The position numbers were made by a program, and so were the translations under genes. Below, in pieces: positions 56,708 through 64,000 of a DNA stretch of 64,000 nt; the first letter of the stretch is position 1; each line of letters begins with the position of its first letter. The notes beneath the pieces were generated by a model that was given only the letters and a program-made list of their open reading frames with translations, had not been told where the DNA came from and ran no database searches. The DNA is from Streptomyces sp. A1277 (lineage in GTDB: Bacteria > Actinomycetota > Actinomycetes > Streptomycetales > Streptomycetaceae): assembly GCF_004795015.1 (NCBI RefSeq), contig NZ_SSBI01000016.1:62001-126000 (forward strand). The letters are read 5' to 3'.

Positions 56708-57262
56708 ATGGAAGCAGCGCAGAACAGCCCGGCGGCCGGTGGCGCCGCCGCGTACGAGAACACCCCCTCCGCCGTCACCGTGAAGCTGGCGGTCGACGCC
56801 CCCGAACAGATGCGGGCCCTTGGCCGCCGGCTCGCCTCCGTGCTGCGCCCAGGCGACCTCGTGATGCTCACCGGTGAGCTGGGCGCCGGCAAGACGACCC
56901 TGACCCGGGGGCTCGGCGAGGGGCTGGGGGTGCGGGGCGCGGTGACGTCGCCCACCTTCGTGATCGCCCGCGTCCACCCGCCGCTCGGGGACGGTCCGGC
57001 GCTGGTCCACGTCGACGCGTACCGGCTGGGCGGCGGTCTGGACGAGATGGAGGACCTGGACCTCGACGTGTCGCTGCCGGAGTCGGTGGTCGTCGTGGAG
57101 TGGGGCGACGGCAAGGTCGAGGAGCTGTCCGACGACCGGCTCCAGGTGCTCATCGACCGCGCGGTCGGCGACACGGACGACGAGCGGCGCTCGGTGACGC
57201 TGTTGGGCGTGGGCGCCCGGTGGGCGGGGCTGCGCAATGAGTCCTGGGCGCCCTGGGCCTGA
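56708..57262 (+). CDS. tsaE: tRNA t6A biosynthesis ATPase TsaE
   Basis: Partner ATPase of the TsaBD complex that makes N6-threonylcarbamoyladenosine. 184 residues. The P-loop is TGELGAGKTTLTRGLGEGL. SPTFVIARVH and HVDAYRLGG follow. VVVEWGDGK is the conserved WG block. TATCGT eight bases before the ATG suggests a near-leaderless transcript. Confidence 0.95.
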   Translation: MEAAQNSPAAGGAAAYENTPSAVTVKLAVDAPEQMRALGRRLASVLRPGDLVMLTGELGAGKTTLTRGLGEGLGVRGAVTSPTFVIARVHPPLGDGPALVHVDAYRLGGGLDEMEDLDLDVSLPESVVVVEWGDGKVEELSDDRLQVLIDRAVGDTDDERRSVTLLGVGARWAGLRNESWAPWA

Positions 57263-57300
57263 GCGGGACCCGTTGTTTCCGACGCGGTGTCGGTAAAGTG

Positions 57301-57330
57301 TTGCGCCGGACGGGGCAGGCATGGTGCTAT
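57301..57330 (+). promoter_or_regulatory. Possible promoter of the small gene at 57394
   Basis: TTGCGC (57301-57306) and TGCTAT (57325-57330) are 18 bases apart. The predicted start near 57337 would place the iron-box-like palindrome directly downstream, as expected for a repressor site. Confidence 0.4.
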
Positions 57331-57341
57331 GGAGGACGAGA

Positions 57342-57360
57342 GCAGGTTAGGTCTGCCTAA
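57342..57360. promoter_or_regulatory. Iron-box-like (DmdR/IdeR) palindrome
   Basis: GCAGGTTAGGTCTGCCTAA matches 13 of 19 bases of the actinobacterial iron box TTAGGTTAGGCTCACCTAA. The perfect inverted arms GGTTAGG (57345-57351) and CCTAACC (57356-57362) surround TCTG. It is the only such site noticed in the window. Confidence 0.5.
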
Positions 57361-57393
57361 CCATGCCTTCCACCGAAGTTCCAGGAGGCGTCC

Positions 57394-57597
57394 ATGCCGG
57401 CATCCCCGCATGAAGCGCAGCCGCCGCGCGCGGTATCGATGAGCACCCTGCTGGCCGCGGGAGCGGCGGCGAACGCGGTATCCACGCCTCCGCGAGCGCA
57501 GCCGGCGCCGCGACCGGCGGAGCCGGAACGGGCGGCGAAATCCGGACGGGCCGCATCCCCGAGCCGGGCGGCGAAATCCAGCCCGTCCGGCGATTGA
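57394..57597 (+). CDS. Small protein of unknown function behind an iron-box-like site
   Basis: 67 residues from ATG at 57394, five bases after a perfect AGGAGG. It starts MPASPHEAQPPRAVSMSTLL, then LAAGAAANAVSTPPR, then Pro/Ala/Arg-rich sequence. The stop codon and the last residues (SSPSGD) come from copy 4 of the 25-bp dispersed repeat, so the C-terminus may have been replaced by the repeat's arrival. No known family or signal peptide was recognised. The ribosome binding site and upstream palindrome are the main support. Confidence 0.5.
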   Translation: MPASPHEAQPPRAVSMSTLLAAGAAANAVSTPPRAQPAPRPAEPERAAKSGRAASPSRAAKSSPSGD

Positions 57598-57601
57598 GGA
57601 C
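57577..57601 (-). repeat. Dispersed 25-bp intergenic repeat, copy 4
   Basis: TCCAGCCCGTCC then GGCGATTGAGGAC, one base different from copy 2 (TCCA for TCAA). It supplies the TGA of the small gene at 57394. Confidence 0.8.
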
Positions 57602-57625
57602 ACCGCGACGGTCCGGCGGACCGGG

Positions 57626-58192
57626 CTACGGGACCACGACCACCTTCACGCTCACCGTCGCGAACGTCCACATCGCATCGCCGTCCTCGCGGCTCATCCG
57701 CACGCCCCCGGCCTTCAGCGTCGGGTCCGGCTCCTCCATCGAGCCGTCCTGGGCCGCGCTGAAGCCGATCGCCACATCGTTCACCGAGGCGAACCGCACC
57801 ACGTGCTCGATCGGCACGCCGTCGGACCCCTTCACGCTGCCCGAGCGCGAGGTCACCGTGTAGGTGCCCGGCACGGCGGAGACCGCGCTCGGCATCACCT
57901 TGAACGTCCGCGACGCCTTGCCCGTCGCGTCCACCAGCCACACCCGGCGGTCGGCCAGCGCGTACACGACGCGCATCCCGGTGCCGGAGGCGGCGGGAAC
58001 CGCGAGCGGGTCCTTCTTCGGCTTCGGCTTGGCGTGACCGGCGCCGGCCGGCGCCGACGCGCTGCTGGACGCCTTCGGCTTCGCGCTCAGATCGGCCGGT
58101 ACGTCGGCGGATGCCTGGTAGGCCAGGAAGCCGACCACCGCGACGGCCGCCGCGGTGAGCGCGGCCACGATTCCCGAGCTGCCCCTTGCCAC
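57626..58192 (-). CDS. Membrane-anchored L,D-transpeptidase-like protein lacking catalytic residues
   Basis: 188 residues from GTG at 58192 behind AGAGG. A membrane segment or signal (GIVAALTAAAVAVVGFLAY) is followed by an Ala/Lys/Pro linker. The domain then reads GMRVVYALADRRVWLVDATG, SAVPGTYTVTSRSGS, VVRFASVNDVAIGFS and AGGVRMSREDGDAMW. This order resembles the YkuD transpeptidase fold, but the usual SHGC(I/V)R is KAGGVR, with the catalytic Cys and His gone. It is probably a binding or structural relative, not an enzyme. The assignment rests on pattern recognition. Confidence 0.65.
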   Translation of the reverse strand: MARGSSGIVAALTAAAVAVVGFLAYQASADVPADLSAKPKASSSASAPAGAGHAKPKPKKDPLAVPAASGTGMRVVYALADRRVWLVDATGKASRTFKVMPSAVSAVPGTYTVTSRSGSVKGSDGVPIEHVVRFASVNDVAIGFSAAQDGSMEEPDPTLKAGGVRMSREDGDAMWTFATVSVKVVVVP

Positions 58193-58387
58193 CGTGCGTG
58201 CCTCTTTCGCCGTCGTGTTCCGTAGGTCGCGTTCCGCGAGTCGTGTGCCGCACGTCGCGTGCGGTAAGTCGTACAAGCGTTTACACGTACTCCGCGTATA
58301 CCCGGTGACGGTAGCAGCCGGGATCGCCCGGAACGGGAAGCCGGACGGGGCGCGGGGCGGACCGCGCCGGAGCCGTAGGCTGTTTGC

Positions 58388-59050
58388 GTGCTCTTGCTCG
58401 CAATGGATACCGCCACCCCCGCCGTCACCGTCGCCCTGCACGACGGGACCCGCGTCGTCGCCGAGTCCGCCCAGGTCGACGCCCGCAGGCACGGGGAGCT
58501 GCTGCTGCCCGCCGTCGACCGGGTCCTCGCGGACGCCGGGCTGGAACTCGGCGCCGTGACGGACGTCGTCGTCGGCGTCGGCCCGGGACCGTACACCGGG
58601 CTGCGGGTCGGCCTGGTGACGGCCGCGACGTTCGGCTCGGTGCTGTCCGTACCGGTGCACGGGCTGTGCACCCTGGACGGCCTCGCGTACGCCGCCGGGC
58701 AGGCCGGGCTGAAAGGGCCGTTCGCCGTCGCCACGGACGCCCGCCGCAAGGAGGTCTACTGGGCACGGTACGAGGACGCCCGCACCCGGACCGAGGGCCC
58801 CTCCGTCGACCGGCCCGCCGACATCGCGGACCGGCTCGCGGGCCTCCCCGTCGTCGGCGCGGGCGCGGTGCTCTACCCCGACGCCTTCCCGGACGCGCGC
58901 GGCCCCGAACACCTCGCGGCGGGCGCGCTCGCCGGCCTCGCCGCCGAACGCCTCGCGGCCGGCGCCGAGCTGCTTCCGCCGCAGCCCCTCTACCTCCGCA
59001 GGCCCGACGCGCAGGTCCCGAAGAACTACAAGGTGGTCACCCCGAAGTGA
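58388..59050 (+). CDS. tsaB: tRNA t6A biosynthesis protein TsaB
   Basis: 220-residue inactive TsaD paralogue that scaffolds the t6A complex. It begins MLLLAMDTATPAVTVALHDG and has GVGPGPYTGLRVGLVTA and TDARRKEVYWARYED. GTG at 58388 lies exactly six bases after TAGGCT, which fits a leaderless mRNA. Its stop overlaps the rimI start. Confidence 0.96.
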   Translation: MLLLAMDTATPAVTVALHDGTRVVAESAQVDARRHGELLLPAVDRVLADAGLELGAVTDVVVGVGPGPYTGLRVGLVTAATFGSVLSVPVHGLCTLDGLAYAAGQAGLKGPFAVATDARRKEVYWARYEDARTRTEGPSVDRPADIADRLAGLPVVGAGAVLYPDAFPDARGPEHLAAGALAGLAAERLAAGAELLPPQPLYLRRPDAQVPKNYKVVTPK

Positions 59051-59550
59051 CCGCCACGACCGCAGTGCTGCGCGAGATGCGCTGGTGGGACATCGACCCG
59101 GTACTGGACCTCGAACACGAACTGTTCCCGGACGACGCCTGGTCGGCCGCCATGTTCTGGTCCGAGCTGGCGCACGCGCGGGGGCCGGTGGCCACCCGCC
59201 GCTACGTCGTCGCCGAGGACCCGGCCACCGGGCGGATCGTCGGGTACGCGGGCCTCGCCGCCGCCGGTGACCTCGCCGACGTCCAGACGATCGGCGTCAC
59301 CCGCGACCACTGGGGCGGCGGGCTCGGCTCCGAGCTGCTGACCGACCTGCTCAAGCACGCCACGGCCTTCGAGTGCGCCGAGGTGCTGCTGGAGGTCCGC
59401 GTCGACAACACCCGGGCCCAGAAGCTGTACGAACGCTTCGGCTTCGAACCGATCGGCTTCCGCCGCGGCTACTACCAGCCGGGCAACATCGACGCACTCG
59501 TCATGCGCCTCCACGTACACGAAGACGTACAAGAAACAGAGACTGACTGA
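59047..59550 (+). CDS. rimI: Ribosomal protein S18 alanine N-acetyltransferase
   Basis: GNAT enzyme, 167 residues from a GTG overlapping the tsaB stop (GTGA). The acetyl-CoA loop is [33 protein letters not shown] and [12 protein letters not shown] are the RimI C-terminal signature. It sits between tsaB and tsaD, the usual arrangement. Its last base overlaps the tsaD ATG. Confidence 0.95.
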   Translation: MTATTAVLREMRWWDIDPVLDLEHELFPDDAWSAAMFWSELAHARGPVATRRYVVAEDPATGRIVGYAGLAAAGDLADVQTIGVTRDHWGGGLGSELLTDLLKHATAFECAEVLLEVRVDNTRAQKLYERFGFEPIGFRRGYYQPGNIDALVMRLHVHEDVQETETD

Positions 59551-60644
59551 TGGCTGACGAACCGCTCGTACTCGGCATCGAGACCTCCTGCGACGAAACC
59601 GGGGTCGGCATCGTCCGGGGCACGACGCTCCTCGCGGACGCCGTCGCGTCCAGCGTCGACACGCACGCCCGCTTCGGCGGCGTCGTCCCGGAGATCGCCT
59701 CCCGCGCGCACCTGGAGGCGATGGTCCCCACCATCGAGCGCGCCCTGAAGGAGGCCGGCGTCAGCGGCCGGGACCTCGACGGCATCGCCGTCACCGCCGG
59801 ACCCGGCCTCGCGGGCGCCCTGCTCGTCGGCGTCTCGGCCGCCAAGGCGTACGCGTACGCGCTGAACAAGCCGCTGTACGGGGTCAACCACCTCGCCTCG
59901 CACATCTGCGTGGACCAGCTGGAGCACGGGCCGCTGCCCGAGCCCACCATGGCGCTCCTGGTCAGCGGCGGGCACTCCTCGCTGCTCCTCGCGCCCGACA
60001 TCACCAACGACGTGCGGCCGCTCGGCGCGACCATCGACGACGCGGCCGGCGAGGCGTTCGACAAGATCGCCCGGGTGCTGGACCTCGGCTTCCCCGGCGG
60101 CCCGGTCATCGACCGGCTCGCCAAGGAGGGCGACCCGGCCGCCATCGCCTTCCCGCGCGGCCTGACCGGCTCCCGCGACCCCGCGTACGACTTCTCCTTC
60201 TCCGGCCTGAAGACCTCCGTCGCCCGCTGGATCGAGGCGAAGCGCGCGGCCGGCGAGGAGGTGCCCGTACGGGACGTGGCCGCGTCCTTCCAGGAGGCCG
60301 TGGTGGACGTACTCACCCGCAAGGCCGTCCGCGCCTGCAAGGACGAGGGCGTCGACCACCTGATGATCGGCGGCGGCGTCGCGGCCAACTCCCGGCTGCG
60401 GGCGCTCGCCCAGGAGCGGTGCGAGAAGGCGGGCATCCGGCTGCGCGTGCCGCGCCCCAAGCTGTGCACCGACAACGGCGCGATGGTCGCCGCGCTCGGC
60501 GCCGAGATGGTGGCCCGCAACCGCCCCGCCTCCGACCTGGAGCTGTCCGCCGACTCCTCGCTGCCGGTCACCGAGACCCACGTCCCGGGCGCCCACACCC
60601 ACGACCACGTCCACGAGGTCAGCAAGGACAACCTCTACTCATGA
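59550..60644 (+). CDS. tsaD: tRNA t6A transferase TsaD
   Basis: Catalytic subunit of t6A synthesis, 364 residues. The ASKHA fold starts [15 protein letters not shown]. The metal-binding HxxxH is in [25 protein letters not shown] and [14 protein letters not shown] are conserved. The C-terminus has a histidine-rich extension ([13 protein letters not shown]). It is coupled by overlap to rimI and to the next small gene. Confidence 0.97.
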   Translation: MADEPLVLGIETSCDETGVGIVRGTTLLADAVASSVDTHARFGGVVPEIASRAHLEAMVPTIERALKEAGVSGRDLDGIAVTAGPGLAGALLVGVSAAKAYAYALNKPLYGVNHLASHICVDQLEHGPLPEPTMALLVSGGHSSLLLAPDITNDVRPLGATIDDAAGEAFDKIARVLDLGFPGGPVIDRLAKEGDPAAIAFPRGLTGSRDPAYDFSFSGLKTSVARWIEAKRAAGEEVPVRDVAASFQEAVVDVLTRKAVRACKDEGVDHLMIGGGVAANSRLRALAQERCEKAGIRLRVPRPKLCTDNGAMVAALGAEMVARNRPASDLELSADSSLPVTETHVPGAHTHDHVHEVSKDNLYS

Positions 60645-60925
60645 GCGCCCCCGCCACCGCCCTGATGTGGGAGGCCCGCGCCACCGAGGGCCGGGGCGCC
60701 GAGCTCCTGGAGTGGGCCCGCGCCCGCGCCGCCGAGCTGCCCCGGCCCCCGCTGCGCAGCGAACTCCTGCGCGCCCCCCAGGACCGGGTCCTGGTCATCA
60801 CCTGGTGGGACGGGGCGTACGGCGACGACCTGCCGGAGCTGCCCGAGCCGGGCGCGGACCTGATCACCCGGGCGGTGCACCGCTGGCGCTTCGAGTCGCT
60901 GGGGCCGGTGGCGCCCGGCCGATGA
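60641..60925 (+). CDS. Small protein of unknown function coupled to tsaD
   Basis: 94 residues from ATG at 60641, overlapping the tsaD stop (ATGA). [20 protein letters not shown] and [11 protein letters not shown] have a ferredoxin-like feel, similar to small antibiotic-biosynthesis-monooxygenase-type folds, but no family can be named. Translational coupling argues that it is real and made with TsaD. Confidence 0.8.
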   Translation: MSAPATALMWEARATEGRGAELLEWARARAAELPRPPLRSELLRAPQDRVLVITWWDGAYGDDLPELPEPGADLITRAVHRWRFESLGPVAPGR

Positions 60926-61000
60926 GTCCGGGGTCCGCCGGCGGTCCACCCGGCGCCCTATTCTTGGCGTGTACACAGTGATGCAGGGGGAGGGCGTTTC

Positions 61001-61366
61001 ATGGAGTGGTACTGGTGGGTGCTCATCATCTTCTGGACGGGCGGCTTCGGCTGGCTCGCCGACAACGTCCGCACCGCGCTGCGCAACCGGCACAGCCGCC
61101 GGATGGAGCTGCTGGAGGCCGGCCGGCAGGAACGGCTCGCGGTCGAGGCCGCCAACAAGCCGCCCGAGCCCGTCTGCGGCTGCACGCACCACCTGGCCAA
61201 GCACGACAAGCAGGGCAAGTGCCACGAGCGGGTCGAGGTGCCGACCGCCTGGGACGAGCAGAAGAAGCCCGTCCGCTTCGAGTCGGGCCAGTGCAACTGC
61301 CAGCAGTACGTGGGCCCTCAGCCGCTCTCCCAGGTGTACGCGGAGGAGCTGACGGACCTCGCGTGA
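61001..61366 (+). CDS. Small membrane protein with Cys/His metal-site-like cluster
   Basis: 121 residues from ATG at 61001 behind GGGAGGG. The N-terminal segment MEWYWWVLIIFWTGGFGWLA is one membrane helix. A basic helical region follows, then CGCTHHLAKHDKQGKCHE and QCNCQQY. These five cysteines and several histidines look like a zinc site. No function is known. Confidence 0.85.
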   Translation: MEWYWWVLIIFWTGGFGWLADNVRTALRNRHSRRMELLEAGRQERLAVEAANKPPEPVCGCTHHLAKHDKQGKCHERVEVPTAWDEQKKPVRFESGQCNCQQYVGPQPLSQVYAEELTDLA

Positions 61367-61466
61367 CGCGTTCGGCCGCCCCCGTGTGAGCCACCCGGGG
61401 GACCGCGCGGACCCGGCGGCGGTGTCGGACCCGACGCCCTTGCACGTCCTGGCAATATGCGGCGCC

Positions 61467-62483
61467 ATGCAGCCAGTACGACAAAAGGACAAATTGGCCA
61501 TGAATGGGCGCGGGCCGGGTGCGGTGACGGGCGGACAGCAGCGGGCGCGACGGGGACGGGGCCGCCTGCGGCGCCGGCCGGGCTACGCGGTCCTCGCCGC
61601 GCTCCTGGTCGCCGCCGCCGGCTCCGGCTGCGCGGCCGGGACCGGCGACTCGGGGGCCGGCTCCGGGGCGAAGCTCCAGGCCGGGCAGGCGGGCGCGCAG
61701 GCGGAGCCGGCGGCCGGGGCGCTCGGCACCCGCGCGGCGCAGGCGGAGCGGGCCAGGCTCGCCCAGGCCGCCCGCGCGGTCGCCGCCAAGAAGTGGGGCC
61801 TGGCGAGCACGCCGCTCGCCGCGCCCGTACCGCCCGCCCGGAAGCCGCACATCACGACCCGCAAGGGCTTCGAGGTCGAGGGCCAGGACGACTCGCTGCC
61901 GCCGGTCTTCACCACGGTCCCCACCAAGGACAAGGTCGTCTTCCTGACCATGGACGACGGCGACGACAAGGACCCCGAGCTGCTGAAGATGATGTCGGAG
62001 CTGAACATCCCGTACAGCGCCTTCCTCAGCGACTACCTGGTGCGCGACGACTACACGTACTTCAAGGACGCCCAGGCGCGCGGGGTCACGCTCAACAACC
62101 ACACGCTCAACCACCGCTACATGCCGGGCCTGTCCTACGAGGAGCAGAAGCGCGAGATCTGCGACCAGCAGGAGATCATCGAGAAGCAGTTCGGCAAGCG
62201 GCCCCGGCTCTTCCGGCCGCCGTACGGCAACTACAACACCGACACCCTGAAGATCGCCAAGTCCTGCGGCATCACCGCCGTGCCGCTCTGGGCGGAGGAG
62301 GCGTTCCCCGACCACATGGAGTGGCGCGAGGAGGACCTCGACCTGCACCCCGGCGACATCATCCTCACCCACTTCCGGGGCAAGAAGGACTGGAAGGGCA
62401 GCATGCCCGACCTGATCCGGTCCGTCATGAAGGTCATCACGGACAAGGGGTACGCCGTGGCCCGGCTGGAGGACTACGTGTGA
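61467..62483 (+). CDS. Secreted polysaccharide deacetylase
   Basis: 338 residues from ATG at 61467, eight bases after CAATAT; an ATG at 61500 is an alternative. A basic stretch and a hydrophobic segment end in [10 protein letters not shown], a weak lipobox-like or Sec signal. The NodB domain has TMDDGDD (motif 1), NHTLNH (metal histidines), RPPYGNYN and DIILTHF. It probably deacetylates a cell-surface or environmental glycan; the substrate is unknown. Confidence 0.9.
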   Translation: MQPVRQKDKLAMNGRGPGAVTGGQQRARRGRGRLRRRPGYAVLAALLVAAAGSGCAAGTGDSGAGSGAKLQAGQAGAQAEPAAGALGTRAAQAERARLAQAARAVAAKKWGLASTPLAAPVPPARKPHITTRKGFEVEGQDDSLPPVFTTVPTKDKVVFLTMDDGDDKDPELLKMMSELNIPYSAFLSDYLVRDDYTYFKDAQARGVTLNNHTLNHRYMPGLSYEEQKREICDQQEIIEKQFGKRPRLFRPPYGNYNTDTLKIAKSCGITAVPLWAEEAFPDHMEWREEDLDLHPGDIILTHFRGKKDWKGSMPDLIRSVMKVITDKGYAVARLEDYV

Positions 62484-62519
62484 GAAGCGGGCCCACGGTT
62501 CCGCCACGAGGGGCGTGAA

Positions 62520-62546
62520 TTGGCACTCCGCTTGACCGAGTGCTAA
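62520..62546. promoter_or_regulatory. CIRCE element 1 (HrcA operator)
   Basis: TTGGCACTC, a 9-base spacer, then GAGTGCTAA. It overlaps the -35 box of the groES promoter, so HrcA binding would block transcription. Confidence 0.9.
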
Positions 62547-62559
62547 TCGCGGTCATAGT
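62532..62559 (+). promoter_or_regulatory. groES-groEL promoter
   Basis: TTGACC (62532-62537) and CATAGT (62554-62559) are 16 bases apart, between and overlapping the CIRCE elements. Confidence 0.65.
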
Positions 62560-62566
62560 CTCAGTG

Positions 62567-62593
62567 CTGGCACTCCCCATTGGAGAGTGCCAG
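62567..62593. promoter_or_regulatory. CIRCE element 2 (HrcA operator)
   Basis: CTGGCACTC, 9 bases, GAGTGCCAG, a perfect inverted repeat. It lies at or just after the transcription start. Confidence 0.9.
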
Positions 62594-62700
62594 CAGTACT
62601 GTGCGACCGGCAGGTCCGGCACCCGCGACGACGGGCTCACCTGGTCGCCACACCAAAGACTGTTAAACCCCGTGAGATCTCCGAAGGGGGAGACCGGATC

Positions 62701-63009
62701 GTGTCGACCGCCAGCTCCAAGGTTGCGATCAAGCCGCTCGAGGACCGCATTGTGGTCCAGCCGCTCGACGCCGAGCAGACCACGGCCTCCGGCCTGGTTA
62801 TCCCGGACACCGCCAAGGAGAAGCCCCAGGAGGGCGTCGTCCTGGCCGTGGGCCCGGGCCGCTTCGAGAACGGCGAGCGCCTGCCGCTCGACGTCAAGAC
62901 CGGCGATGTCGTGCTGTACAGCAAGTACGGCGGCACCGAGGTGAAGTACAACGGCGAGGAGTACCTCGTCCTCTCGGCTCGCGACGTGCTCGCGATCATC
63001 GAGAAGTAA
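62701..63009 (+). CDS. groES: Co-chaperonin GroES
   Basis: 102 residues from GTG at 62701. [20 protein letters not shown] leads into the mobile loop [20 protein letters not shown]. It caps the GroEL ring. Two CIRCE sites upstream indicate HrcA heat-shock control. groEL follows after 103 bases. Confidence 0.98.
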   Translation: MSTASSKVAIKPLEDRIVVQPLDAEQTTASGLVIPDTAKEKPQEGVVLAVGPGRFENGERLPLDVKTGDVVLYSKYGGTEVKYNGEEYLVLSARDVLAIIEK

Positions 63010-63058
63010 TTCACCCACGTTTGCTTCTGTTCTGCGCCCCTGGCCCCCTGCGAGATAA

Positions 63059-64000
<942 letters not shown>

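Overview
The window is a high-GC actinobacterial chromosome segment, almost certainly from a Streptomyces. The reasons are very high GC with G/C third positions, frequent GTG starts, TAnnnT promoters placed six or seven bases before start codons, WhiJ-like regulator cassettes with DUF397 partners, and the fixed order rpoBC / str / S10-spc-alpha / rplM-rpsI-glmM / glmS-acpS-alr / tsa genes / groESL.

Layout. 1-5574: the 3' part of rpoB, then rpoC. 5575-10490: the str operon (rpsL, rpsG, fusA, tuf), with a promoter and long leader at the front and a strong terminator after tuf. 10493-14193: an accessory island. It holds a damaged WhiJ-type cassette (truncated HATPase gene running into a GNAT remnant, XRE/DUF5753 regulator, DUF397 protein), a ricin-lectin remnant, a secreted cysteine-rich protein and a frameshifted nucleotidyltransferase. 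14389-31088: the S10, spc and alpha ribosomal-protein clusters with secY, adk, map, infA, rpoA and rplQ. 31120-37420: truA, a membrane-anchored unknown, an ABC-F ATPase, rplM-rpsI and glmM. 37525-41115: DUF389, coaA and argG on the minus strand. 41299-49630: a second accessory stretch with a DUF4396 membrane protein behind a CsoR-like operator, a RibD/DHFR-family protein, an HTH/zinc-ribbon protein, an intact second WhiJ-type cassette, a frameshifted AAA ATPase, and an AsnC/Lrp regulator divergent from an MFS exporter. 49824-64000: glmS, acpS, nnr, DUF488, alr, an alpha/beta hydrolase, tsaE, a small ORF behind an iron-box-like palindrome, a degenerate L,D-transpeptidase-like protein, tsaB-rimI-tsaD, two small unknowns, a polysaccharide deacetylase, and groES-groEL behind two CIRCE elements.

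How it fits together. Most of the window is growth machinery: RNA polymerase, ribosome, EF-G/EF-Tu, SecY, peptide deprocessing, t6A tRNA modification and GroESL. Cell-wall precursor supply (glmM, glmS, alr) and cofactor genes (coaA, acpS, nnr) sit beside it. The less ordinary material lies in the two accessory stretches and in intergenic DNA: a 25-bp repeat present four times, a hairpin leader shared by rpsL and rpsJ, several tandem repeats, and candidate operators (iron box, CsoR-like, ArgR-like, CIRCE). I found no CRISPR array, tRNA, rRNA, insertion sequence or prophage. No single large new system stands out. The best leads are the iron-box mini-gene, the duplicated WhiJ-type cassettes, the metal-operator DUF4396 gene and the catalytically dead transpeptidase.
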